NCBI GenBank assembly: GCA_021787595.1
Contig: JAJYLQ010000026.1
Span: 1 to 46,554, forward strand
Source: Chloroflexota bacterium
Lineage (GTDB): Bacteria; Chloroflexota; Anaerolineae; Anaerolineales; Villigracilaceae
DNA length: 46,554 nt
Direction of reading: 5' to 3'
In this document: positions 7,829 through 15,750 of the stretch, one piece after another
Layout: every line of letters begins with the position of its first letter
Numbering within the stretch: the first letter of the stretch is position 1
Notes under the pieces: generated by a model
Database searches by the model: none
What the model saw: only the letters and a program-made list of their open reading frames with translations
What the model was told of the DNA's origin: nothing
Made by a program: the position numbers and the translations under genes

Positions 7829-9706
7829 TCAGGCAAGCAAAGCATAGATCTGGTGATCGGTCGAGCCGATGTAAACGATGTCATCGAACACAATGGGCGA
7901 ACCTGTGATCGCGGCCTTCGTTCCAAATTTCCAACGCTGGCGTCCCGTGCGGTATTCAAGGCAATACAGGTTTCCATCCACTGATGCGCAATAAACGGAG
8001 TCCTTGTACAAGGCGGGTGAACTGCTGACCTGATGTTCGGTTCGGAAACGCCAGACCTCTTTGCCGGTCCGCGCTTCGACGCAGTAAATGAATCCGTCAG
8101 CCGCGCCGGCAAAGACAAGATCGTCAGCGACCGCGGGGGAGGAGACCGAGCCTTTGCCAAGCCGGTACCGCCAGATCGCCCAGCCGTTGCGGGCATCCAG
8201 GCAATAAAGTGTGCTATCCACCGACGTGAAGAAAACCGACTGCCCCGCCAGAATGGGTGATGAGGTGACGGCGCGCTTGGCCTGGAAGCGCCATTTCATC
8301 CCGCCGCGAAAATCAACGGCGTAGAAATCACCGGCTTCGTTCCCAAAATACACAAGCTCATTCGCCACGAACGGCGTCGAACGGATTTCTTCCGATGACT
8401 CGAATGTCCACACGCTGCGGCCCGTGTTCAGATTCACGGCATGGAGATGGTGGTCATCCGAGCCGATGAAGATGTGCCCCTCGGCGATGCGCGGCGAAGA
8501 CCGGATCGGGCCTTCGGTGTAATATGTCCAAACCACTTTGCCGGTGCGCGTGCTGATCACATGCAAGCGTCTGTCTTCAGAACCAAAATAGAGATTGCCT
8601 TCGTAGACAGCCGGCCGCGAAACGATTCCGCCGTCGGCTGCATATTTCCATTGGAATTTTCCATCCGCCGCGTTGAGGGCGTACAGGTTGTTGTCGTAAC
8701 AACCAATGTAAATCGAGCCTTGATGCGCCAACGGCGTGCCGCGTATTTCATCCTCGCATTTGAATGACCAGACCGGTTTGATTCCGCCTGCGGGCGTGAT
8801 GGATGTCGTTGCAATTTTCGAGAGCGCGCCTGTTTTGCGCGCTGCGCTCAGCAGCGCTTCTTTCATGTCCGCGGCGGCAGGGAAACGTTCGGACGGGTTG
8901 TAGGCCAGCGCGGTGTTGATGACCGTTTCGAGTTCCGGCGAGACGCGGGAATTGATGCGGCGCAAAGGCCGTTCCGCAAACGAGAACGGCGGCTCGAGGC
9001 GCGGGTCACGGCGCGTCAAAGCGTGATGGAGAGTCGCGCCGAGGGCATAAATATCGGCCAGCGGCGTGGCTTCGCCGCGATATTGCTCCGGCGGGGAATA
9101 CCCTTCGGTGCCGATCATCGTCCCTTTCTGTCCCACCTGGAATGTTTTGGCAATGCCGAAATCTATCAGAATGATGTCGCCGTTGCTGTTCACCATCACG
9201 TTGGACGGCTTCATGTCGCGGAAGATGATCGGATCGGGCTTGTGATTATGCAGGAACGAAAGCACATCGCACAATTGAATGGCCCAGCCCAATACCTGCT
9301 CTTCGGCCAGGAATCCATTCGTGTCGTTGATGATGGCTTCCAGGTCTTTTCCGTGGACGAACTCCAGCACCAGGTACGAACGTTCCTCTTCGCTGAAGTA
9401 ATCATAGATGCGGGGAATGGCCGGATGGTTGAGCGTGGCCAGCAGGTTGGCCTCGCGCTCGAAGTTCTGGATGATGGTCCGGCGCACCAGCGGATCGGGA
9501 GCCATGTTGATCATTTCCTTGACGGCGACCAGCTTGGTCACGTTCGGGAAATGCAGGTCGCGGGCGCGATACACCGATCCCATGCCGCCCACGCCGATCA
9601 CTTCCTGAATGTGATAACGCCGGGTCAGTGTTGTGCCGGGCTGCAGCTGGCGCCGGGGGAGATCCGGATCTTCCCCAAAAGGTTGTGTGATATTCTGTGT
9701 GTCCAG
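7829..9706 (-). CDS. Ser/Thr protein kinase with C-terminal PQQ-like beta-propeller
   Basis: A Hanks-type kinase followed by a propeller of about seven repeats of the type 'YxGxxDxxLYALxxxxG'. Counted from a GTG at 9601, the kinase has a Gly-rich loop GVGGMGSVY (3-11), Lys28, FRDMKPSN with D129, and DFG at 147-149. Phe replaces the His of HRD. No membrane helix separates the domains, so the protein looks cytosolic. The GTG would cut off the first kinase strand. The frame stays open to a TAA at 9719-9721 with no ATG, GTG or TTG, and it encodes RRYHIQEVIGVGG as expected for the strand. I therefore place the start at CTG 9704-9706, four bases after AGAGG. It is first in the operon. Confidence 0.88.
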   Translation of the reverse strand: MDTQNITQPFGEDPDLPRRQLQPGTTLTRRYHIQEVIGVGGMGSVYRARDLHFPNVTKLVAVKEMINMAPDPLVRRTIIQNFEREANLLATLNHPAIPRIYDYFSEEERSYLVLEFVHGKDLEAIINDTNGFLAEEQVLGWAIQLCDVLSFLHNHKPDPIIFRDMKPSNVMVNSNGDIILIDFGIAKTFQVGQKGTMIGTEGYSPPEQYRGEATPLADIYALGATLHHALTRRDPRLEPPFSFAERPLRRINSRVSPELETVINTALAYNPSERFPAAADMKEALLSAARKTGALSKIATTSITPAGGIKPVWSFKCEDEIRGTPLAHQGSIYIGCYDNNLYALNAADGKFQWKYAADGGIVSRPAVYEGNLYFGSEDRRLHVISTRTGKVVWTYYTEGPIRSSPRIAEGHIFIGSDDHHLHAVNLNTGRSVWTFESSEEIRSTPFVANELVYFGNEAGDFYAVDFRGGMKWRFQAKRAVTSSPILAGQSVFFTSVDSTLYCLDARNGWAIWRYRLGKGSVSSPAVADDLVFAGAADGFIYCVEARTGKEVWRFRTEHQVSSSPALYKDSVYCASVDGNLYCLEYRTGRQRWKFGTKAAITGSPIVFDDIVYIGSTDHQIYALLA

Positions 9707-9727
9707 AACGCCTCTAAATTATTTTGA

Positions 9728-9756
9728 ATTATAGTGTGCCACGACAGGATTGACAA
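9728..9756 (-). promoter_or_regulatory. Strong sigma-70-type promoter of the kinase operon
   Basis: Read on the minus strand, TTGTCA (9751-9756) is followed by exactly 17 nt and a consensus TATAAT (9728-9733). Transcription should begin near 9721, giving a leader of about 15 nt with AGAGG just before the proposed CTG start. It drives the whole six-gene signalling operon. Confidence 0.8.
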
Positions 9757-9788
9757 CCATCCATCCTTCTCATAACTGAAAGCTACAC

Positions 9789-9817
9789 TTGCGGGGAAAT
9801 CTTTTCTGCGGCACAAT
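9789..9817 (+). promoter_or_regulatory. Putative promoter of the metallophosphoesterase gene
   Basis: TTGCGG (9789-9794), 17 nt, CACAAT (9812-9817), then 9 nt to the ATG at 9827. Each hexamer matches consensus at four of six positions. The leader would be about two bases, with no room for a Shine-Dalgarno sequence. It is back to back with the kinase promoter. Confidence 0.45.
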
Positions 9818-9826
9818 GGTACGGCG

Positions 9827-10456
9827 ATGAAAATCCTTGCCGTCAGCGATCAGGTGGTGGACCGCATTTACACCCTGGCACCCCAGGGACACTTCAGCGG
9901 CGTGAGGATGATCCTGGGCTGCGGCGATCTGCCTTACACGTACCTCGAATACCTTGTTTCGATATTGAACGTGCCGATGTTCTACGTTCCGGGAAATCAC
10001 GACCCGGAGTTCAATCCGAAATTCGTGTCCAGCCGCGCCGAGGGCGGCTCGAACCTGGACTTGATGCGGACGCGCGAGAACGGGCTTCTGATCGCCGGCT
10101 TTGGCGGCTCTATCCGCTACCGGCCCGACGGCGTCAACCAATATTCCCAAGCCGAAGCCTTTATCCGCGCCGCTCAACTTATGCCCGGATTCCTGTGGAA
10201 CCGCATCCATTATGGCCGCGCCCTCGACATTCTTATTACACATTCGCCGCCGTTCGGCATCCATGACGATGACAGCCATGCCCATCGCGGCCTGCGAGCC
10301 ATCAACTGGATTCTGCGCTGGGCGCGCCCGCGTTATCATTTTCACGGGCACACCCATTTCTATCGTCAAAACCTGGAGCCGTCTGTGGACCAGTTCGGCC
10401 CGACAACCATCATGAATGTATTTCCTTATAAAGTGATCGAGATCGAAAATGTCTGA
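9827..10456 (+). CDS. Calcineurin-like metallophosphoesterase
   Basis: A 209-residue phosphoesterase with the dinuclear-metal motifs in order: SD near residue 7-8, GCGDLP around 32-37, GNHDPEF near 61-65, THSPPFG and finally FHGHTHFY. The SD motif lacks the usual following H (SDQVVD instead of SDxH), which is common in small relatives. The substrate is unknown. Its last eight bases overlap the next gene, so the two form a coupled pair. It is divergent from the kinase operon. Confidence 0.92.
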   Translation: MKILAVSDQVVDRIYTLAPQGHFSGVRMILGCGDLPYTYLEYLVSILNVPMFYVPGNHDPEFNPKFVSSRAEGGSNLDLMRTRENGLLIAGFGGSIRYRPDGVNQYSQAEAFIRAAQLMPGFLWNRIHYGRALDILITHSPPFGIHDDDSHAHRGLRAINWILRWARPRYHFHGHTHFYRQNLEPSVDQFGPTTIMNVFPYKVIEIENV

Positions 10457-11297
10457 TGAACTCAATTTCCGTGTGCGCGCCGATTTCAGCCGGGCGCGCT
10501 TCAAATCCTTTCTCAACCGCGCCTTCGCTGCCATCTCCGGCCAGCCGACCACGCTGCTCTCGTATGATGAGATCAAGGAAAATTTGCACATCGGCGGCCC
10601 CATCTATCGCGGCGTCCATACCGTGCACGTGGATCAGATCGTCGGCAGCTTGAATCGCTATCAGCAATTCGACCGCGCCTTTCTGCCCGCCGCAGACCAA
10701 CTGGCTTCGCGCTGGCAAAATGTGGACCGCGCGTTTTATAACGAGGTCAGCCTGCCGCCTGTGGTGCTTTACAAAGTCGGGCAGGTTTATTTTGTGGTGG
10801 ATGGTCATCATCGCGTTTCTGTGGCGCGCGAGCAGGGACAGGAATTCATCGAAGCCGAAGTGCGCGAATGCGCGACCAAAGTCAACATCACGCCCGATCT
10901 CAAGGCCGAGGATTTGAAAATCCTCGGTGAGAAAGTTCGCTTCCTCGAACGCACCCGCCTCGATGATCTGCGCCCGAAAGCAAAGATCCGCCTCACGGTC
11001 CCGGATGGATTCGACCGCATGTTGGAACACATCGCCGTCCATCGTTACTTCATGGGACTCGATTTCAAACGCGACATCAGCGATGAAGAAGCTGTCACGC
11101 ACTGGTACGATACGGTTTATCTGCCCATCGTCAAAGTGATTCGGCAAAGCAAAATCCTGAAGGACTTTCCTAGTAAGACCGAGGGCGATCTTTATTTATG
11201 GGTGCTCGACCATCAACATTATCTTGCCAACTCTGAAGGACAATCGCTCCAGCCGCCCGAGGAAGCCGCGCGTGTATTCATTGAGAAGGACGATTGA
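10449..11297 (+). CDS. ParB-like domain protein
   Basis: A 282-residue protein whose middle part carries VVDGHHRVSVAREQG (about 115-130), the nucleotide-binding/phosphoryl-transfer signature of the ParB/Srx fold, preceded by LPPVVLYKVGQVYFV. Unlike plasmid ParB it has no visible helix-turn-helix behind the domain. The C-terminal half is mixed and charged. It overlaps the metallophosphoesterase gene by 8 bp. ParB-like folds can be CTPases, nucleases or kinases of small molecules; the sequence does not tell which. I do not assign it to chromosome partitioning. Confidence 0.75.
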   Translation: MSDELNFRVRADFSRARFKSFLNRAFAAISGQPTTLLSYDEIKENLHIGGPIYRGVHTVHVDQIVGSLNRYQQFDRAFLPAADQLASRWQNVDRAFYNEVSLPPVVLYKVGQVYFVVDGHHRVSVAREQGQEFIEAEVRECATKVNITPDLKAEDLKILGEKVRFLERTRLDDLRPKAKIRLTVPDGFDRMLEHIAVHRYFMGLDFKRDISDEEAVTHWYDTVYLPIVKVIRQSKILKDFPSKTEGDLYLWVLDHQHYLANSEGQSLQPPEEAARVFIEKDD

Positions 11298-11301
11298 TCG
11301 A

Positions 11302-11420
11302 ATGTCAATGCCCTGCGCTCTTTCAGGGTTGCGAGTGGCGCTTTGAGCGCCACGACGTGGCAATCTTTTGTTTGAACAGCGGAGATTGCCACGCGCCTTT
11401 CAGGCGCTCGCAATGACATC
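11302..11420. repeat. REP-like multi-hairpin repeat
   Basis: A 119-bp stretch between genes made of nested perfect hairpins: GTGGCGCT-ttg-AGCGCCAC at 11335-11353, GTGGCAATCT (11357-11366) paired with AGATTGCCAC (11383-11392), and GCGCCT-ttc-AGGCGC at 11393-11407. The outer ends carry ATGTCA and TGACAT. The CGCTCGCAATGACAT end recurs elsewhere in the window (near 29690-29711 and 31785-31793), so it is a dispersed repeat family. Confidence 0.75.
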
Positions 11421-11441
11421 ATCTAACAGATTGGAGACATC

Positions 11442-12341
11442 ATGACTCGACATCCGCTTTCCGGCGTTTACGCCGCTGCTGTGACTCCCTTGAAGCCCGA
11501 TCTTTCCCCGGATATTGAAGCGGTTGCGCCGTTCCTGGCTTTTCTCGCATCCCGAGGCTGTCACGGCGCGCTGATCTTCGGCACGACCGGCGAAGGTCCA
11601 TCCTTTTCCCCCGCCGAGCGCGCGGATGTTTGGCGCGCGGCGTTGAAGGTCCGCGCGCAATATCCGGATTTTCGTCTGCTGGCCGGGACCGGCACGCCAA
11701 GCCTCAGCGAAACGATTGATTTGACCCAACTCGCTTTTGATCTTGGCTTCGATGCGGTTGTGACTCTGCCTCCGTATTATTTCCGCAAGGCCACCGACGA
11801 CGGTTTGTTCAACTGGTTCGAACAGGTGATTACGAAAGCTGTTCCCGGAGACGGATTCATGCTTGGCTATCATTTTCCCAACGTGGCCGGAATCGGATTC
11901 TCGCTCGATCTATTGGCGCGCCTGAAAGATTGTTTTCCGGCTCAATTCGCGGGCATCAAGGATTCATCGCACGATGAGGATTTCGCCAGAGCGCTCGGAC
12001 AAAAATTTGGCGATGCCCTCGCCGTCTTCAGCGGCACGGATTCTGAGCTGACATTTGCGCTGCAAAATCATGCTTCTGGCTGTATCACCGCGCCCGCCAA
12101 TGTGATCTCACCGAATTTACGCGAAGTCTACGACGCGTTTTTCGATGGCAAAGAACCATCCGCCGCGCAGGCGAAAGTCAATAGGCAAAGACTTGTCCTC
12201 GAAAAATATCAACCCTATCCGCCGCTGCTGAAAACGTTGCTGGCGCGTTTGCATAACCAACCGCGCTGGCCCGTCCGCCCGCCGCTGGTGGAGATGACAG
12301 GAGAGAATGAGGAGAAAGTGGTTCGAGAATTCGTGGCGTGA
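11442..12341 (+). CDS. Dihydrodipicolinate synthase/N-acetylneuraminate lyase family aldolase
   Basis: A 299-residue class I aldolase of the DHDPS superfamily. It has the pyruvate-binding loop GTTGEGPSF (about residues 47-55), the catalytic Tyr in LGYHFPNVAG and the Schiff-base Lys in FAGIKDSS. These support condensation or cleavage involving pyruvate. The YHFP in place of the YNxP found in true DapA, and the lack of lysine genes nearby, make DapA itself uncertain; a sugar-acid aldolase is equally possible. TTGGAG lies before the ATG. It is convergent with the beta-lactamase-like gene. Confidence 0.88.
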   Translation: MTRHPLSGVYAAAVTPLKPDLSPDIEAVAPFLAFLASRGCHGALIFGTTGEGPSFSPAERADVWRAALKVRAQYPDFRLLAGTGTPSLSETIDLTQLAFDLGFDAVVTLPPYYFRKATDDGLFNWFEQVITKAVPGDGFMLGYHFPNVAGIGFSLDLLARLKDCFPAQFAGIKDSSHDEDFARALGQKFGDALAVFSGTDSELTFALQNHASGCITAPANVISPNLREVYDAFFDGKEPSAAQAKVNRQRLVLEKYQPYPPLLKTLLARLHNQPRWPVRPPLVEMTGENEEKVVREFVA

Positions 12342-12369
12342 TAACCGTAATCGCTCTTCGAGTTGCCGG

Positions 12370-13203
12370 TCATTTGTTTGGTCGTTGTATCCACTCGTCG
12401 TAAACTTTCCTTGCCAACGATGCGACGAATGAATGTGCCTCCTCCTTTTCGAATCCATTCGTCATGATCGCCAGCGCGAACGCGTTTCCCTTGGATGGAT
12501 AAACAATCCCAACGTCGTGATGATACGTTCCTGTCCAGCCCGTCTTGTGTGCCACGCGGACGTCCGTTGACAGTTGCGCCGGGATCATCTGGTTGAATTT
12601 TTGTTCGCTCAGGATTTCGATCATCACATCTGAGTCTTTCAGCGAAACGACTTTCCCCTTTGCCAGCTTGATCAGAATTTGCATGAAGCCGCGCGCAGTA
12701 GCCGAATTATTCATTCCGAGCCGGAAGGCTTTGTCGTCCTCCACGCCGCGGCGGACGGTCAAACCGTCCGCGCCGAGCTGGCGCATAAATTCAGTCGTCC
12801 GCGCCGGTGTGACGCGTTCGATCAAAATGTTTGTCGCCAGGTTGCTGCTGACGGTGATCATGCGTCGCACAAGCTCGCGGATTGGAAGCAGCCGGCCGAT
12901 ATGTTGGTATAAGTCTGTTTCCGAGTCATCTTCTGCCAGGAGCGAATAGGGACTCCCATCCGCGATGCTGGCAAATTCGTTTTTGACAAGCATCTCATCA
13001 TCCAGCGAAAATAATCCCCGCCGCGCCTGGTGAAAGATTTCCATCATCACGCATAATTTGAATGTGCTGGCAGGATGAAAAGACAGATCAGGATGGATCA
13101 GGATTTCCCTCCCGCTTCCGAGCTGATGTGCGGCGAGGCCAATCTCCGCGCCGCTTTGTTGGGTCACTTTTCCAAGGAATTCGATCAGCGGATACGTTTT
13201 CAT
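12370..13203 (-). CDS. Class A beta-lactamase-like serine hydrolase
   Basis: A 277-residue protein with the three active-site elements of penicillin-recognising enzymes: S46-T-F-K49, SSN in VSSNLATN and KTG in HKTGWTG. The omega-loop region reads RRGVEDDKAF with GMNN rather than the classical ExxLN. No signal peptide is visible: the protein begins MKTYPLIEFLGK and enters the fold directly, so it appears cytoplasmic. True beta-lactamases are exported, so a different hydrolase function is likely. A TATAAT lies 10 nt before the ATG on the minus strand, leaving a very short leader. Confidence 0.85.
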   Translation of the reverse strand: MKTYPLIEFLGKVTQQSGAEIGLAAHQLGSGREILIHPDLSFHPASTFKLCVMMEIFHQARRGLFSLDDEMLVKNEFASIADGSPYSLLAEDDSETDLYQHIGRLLPIRELVRRMITVSSNLATNILIERVTPARTTEFMRQLGADGLTVRRGVEDDKAFRLGMNNSATARGFMQILIKLAKGKVVSLKDSDVMIEILSEQKFNQMIPAQLSTDVRVAHKTGWTGTYHHDVGIVYPSKGNAFALAIMTNGFEKEEAHSFVASLARKVYDEWIQRPNK

Positions 13204-13351
13204 CTGGCAGGTGATTATATGACCTTTGGTGCCAGTACCAAATATGGCGTTTTGAGCGATGCTGTTGGCTTATTGACATCTCGACGTTTTCTTACCACCT
13301 GGGGCCAAATTCTGATGCGAGCAATAAACGTGCCAAATCAAGGCGAAGCAA

Positions 13352-14371
13352 TTAAGGGTTGATATATGGAACTTCAGTTTGTATGGAACTGTTCTCCAAA
13401 CCGGATTGAATCGAAGTCAATTTCCTGGAGATGCCCGGCGCGATCTGATTTTCAAGATCATGGAATGGAGCGAGATCCGTTTGGCCGAAGTAATCTCCTG
13501 ATGGCAGTTGACCGCTCTTGGACAATCGCATCAAATCCCGGACACCGGAGCGGATGTCGCTGACCGCGCTGGATACAAGCTGCGAGCGGATTCCCGTTAA
13601 ACGCGCGTAAACATCCGTTTCCGAACCGATCACATAAGCGCCGTCATTTGCCGCCGTCTCCAGCGCGGCGTCTGCCGTATTTCCGCCCGCCGCGAAGACA
13701 ACGTCTGCACCATCGCTGACCATTTGCGAAGCCGCCGCGCTTCCCCATCCCGGATCATTGAACAGTTTTTCCTGTGAGCCATCGCGATATGCCAGCAGAA
13801 CGTCAATGTTTGGATTGATATAACGTACACCCGCTTGGAAGCCATCGCAATATCTCCGCATGGCGTCAATGAATTTTGCCTCGCAGGCCGCGCCCACCTG
13901 ATTCGTTTGTGTAAGCATGGCAGCCAATGCGCCTGCCATAAATCCGCTTTGATCTTCGTGGAAGACCAGGCCGGTCACGTTGGGATATTTTTCTGTCTGC
14001 TCCTGTTCCACGCCGATGAATTTCAGGTTTGGATATTTTTGCGCGGCGGCGATTGTGTCATTGGAAAGCGAAGCGCCAACTGTGACGATCACGTCGTATC
14101 TGTTTTGTGCAAAGAAATCAATGTTCTTCGCGCGGTCGCGCGAGTCGACGGTTTCGATGTAATCAATTCGATTCACCAAACCTGCGGCCTTCGCATCCTG
14201 CAATCCAAGCCAGGCTTGTTGATTGATGTCGTTATCATTAACCGGGCCGGATGCCGTGACCAGCCCCGCGCAAAAAACGTTGACGTTCGCGCAATCCTGC
14301 GGAGTCGGCGCGCACGCGGAAAGCGTCAGGGCGAGGAAAAGGATGAAAAACGGGAGCCGGTTTATAGTCAT
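13352..14371 (-). CDS. BMP-family substrate-binding lipoprotein
   Basis: A 339-residue lipoprotein of the basic membrane protein (PnrA-like) family, which usually binds nucleosides or similar ligands for ABC uptake. I start at the ATG at 14371, which gives a signal peptide (MTINRLPFFILFLALTLSAC) with lipobox LSAC; the open frame extends 37 codons upstream without a better start. Family features are the DAKAAG segment, FIGVEQEQ, the VTGLVFHEDQSGFMAGALAA signature and DVVFAAGGNTADAAL. No permease or ATPase gene is next to it, so it is either orphan or works with a remote transporter. Confidence 0.9.
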   Translation of the reverse strand: MTINRLPFFILFLALTLSACAPTPQDCANVNVFCAGLVTASGPVNDNDINQQAWLGLQDAKAAGLVNRIDYIETVDSRDRAKNIDFFAQNRYDVIVTVGASLSNDTIAAAQKYPNLKFIGVEQEQTEKYPNVTGLVFHEDQSGFMAGALAAMLTQTNQVGAACEAKFIDAMRRYCDGFQAGVRYINPNIDVLLAYRDGSQEKLFNDPGWGSAAASQMVSDGADVVFAAGGNTADAALETAANDGAYVIGSETDVYARLTGIRSQLVSSAVSDIRSGVRDLMRLSKSGQLPSGDYFGQTDLAPFHDLENQIAPGISRKLTSIQSGLENSSIQTEVPYINP

Positions 14372-14426
14372 GAAAGACGCGATAAAAATTTGTTCTAGGC
14401 GGCGGCTCGAGCAATTCAGATGTGAG

Positions 14427-15698
14427 TCACGCTTCCAGCGCGGCTGGTCCCGTCTGAACTGCTTCGCCTCTGCGGACGCCAAGCATCAACACCAATGCAA
14501 CGATCAAGAAGATCGGCGAGAACAACATGATCATGTTGTAGTCGTTGCCGGTCAGTTGGATCAGCCAGCCATTGACGTTTGGCCCGGCGATGGCCGAAAG
14601 CGTCGAGAACAAATAATAAAGCCCGGTGAACGTGCCGAGGCGCGCCGCGGTCGTCATGTCCACAACCATCGGCAGAGAATTGATGTTGATCAACGCCCAC
14701 GCGATTCCGGCTAGCATCAGGAAAATGCTGAGGACCGGAATTTGTCCAAGCACCGGAAGTTTTGCCAATACCGTTGTGAGCGTCGCGGGCGGAGTGAAAT
14801 AGATTCCGGCAATCAATGCCGCGAGCATGATGATGCCGAATGAGATCGTCACGCGGCGTCCGATCCTTCCGCCGATGAGTCCCGCCACCAGCGCAAACAA
14901 AACAAAAAACAGCGAAAGATGTCCAAGCAGGCGGCTGCCGTCCGCTTCGTTCATGCCGAGATAATTTTTTGCGTAAAGCGTGAAGAACGCTTCGATGGCT
15001 GTGTAGCCGAGGAACCAGAAGAAGATCGCGAACAAAATGCGAAGCGCGGATTTGTCTTCATCCTGGAAAACTTCGCGCAGACTCTCGAACATGTCCGGCT
15101 GTTTTTCGCTTTCTTCGTAATCTCTCGGTTCTCTGATAAATACAAAAACGAGGATCGCGGAAACGAGGACCAGCGCCGATCCAAGCCAGAACGGAAACGA
15201 TGGATTCATTTTGTACAATGCACTTCCGCCGAGGAACGAAATGATCGCGCCCAGTCCGCCCATTAAGTTGATGATGCCGTTGGCTTGCGAACGTTTTTCG
15301 GATGGCGTGATATCCGGCATCAACGCAATGACCGGCGTCCGCCAGAAAGCCATGCTGAGAAGCAAGGTGCTCGTGCAAGCCACAAAGAACGGCAGGATGG
15401 CCGCGATGGGAATCAGCCCAAAGGCAGCCGCCGAAATCGGCGCGCCGATCACGATGAACGGCATGCGGCGTCCGATGCCCGTCCGCAAACGGTCAGACCA
15501 AACGCCGACCGGCGGCTGAATGAAGAGCGCGGCGATGTTGTCGAGCGTCATGAAGAAACCGATGACTGCCGGCTCCAAATGAAATTTGTCCTGCAAAAAG
15601 ATTGGCACGAAGGCGTTGTAGACTCCCCAGATGATGCTCACACCAAAGAAACCGAAGCCAAGCAGAAAAATTTTCCCGTACCCAAATTTTTTGGTCAC
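14427..15698 (-). CDS. MFS transporter, SLC45/GPH-like
   Basis: A 423-residue membrane protein with about 12 predicted helices. The loop between helices 2 and 3 has GVWSDRLRTGIGRRMPFI, the variant of motif A typical of sugar-type MFS carriers. DITPSEKRSQANGI in the next cytoplasmic loop also matches that group. The GTG start at 15698 is chosen because GGAGG lies 7 nt upstream. It lies 55 bp upstream of the BMP-type lipoprotein gene in the same direction, but co-function is not evident. Substrate unknown. Confidence 0.88.
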   Translation of the reverse strand: MTKKFGYGKIFLLGFGFFGVSIIWGVYNAFVPIFLQDKFHLEPAVIGFFMTLDNIAALFIQPPVGVWSDRLRTGIGRRMPFIVIGAPISAAAFGLIPIAAILPFFVACTSTLLLSMAFWRTPVIALMPDITPSEKRSQANGIINLMGGLGAIISFLGGSALYKMNPSFPFWLGSALVLVSAILVFVFIREPRDYEESEKQPDMFESLREVFQDEDKSALRILFAIFFWFLGYTAIEAFFTLYAKNYLGMNEADGSRLLGHLSLFFVLFALVAGLIGGRIGRRVTISFGIIMLAALIAGIYFTPPATLTTVLAKLPVLGQIPVLSIFLMLAGIAWALININSLPMVVDMTTAARLGTFTGLYYLFSTLSAIAGPNVNGWLIQLTGNDYNMIMLFSPIFLIVALVLMLGVRRGEAVQTGPAALEA

Positions 15699-15750
15699 GA
15701 TGCCCTCCGCAAAAATGTAAGAAGAAAGAGGAAAGAAGTGAGAAGTTCTT

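Noticed and set aside
11442-12341. Naming the aldolase dapA
   Set aside because: The Schiff-base Lys and GTTGEG fit the superfamily, but YHFP replaces the usual motif after the catalytic Tyr and no lysine pathway genes are nearby, so the function stays open.
12370-13203. Antibiotic-resistance beta-lactamase
   Set aside because: There is no export signal and the omega-loop Glu motif is altered, so resistance is not a supported call.
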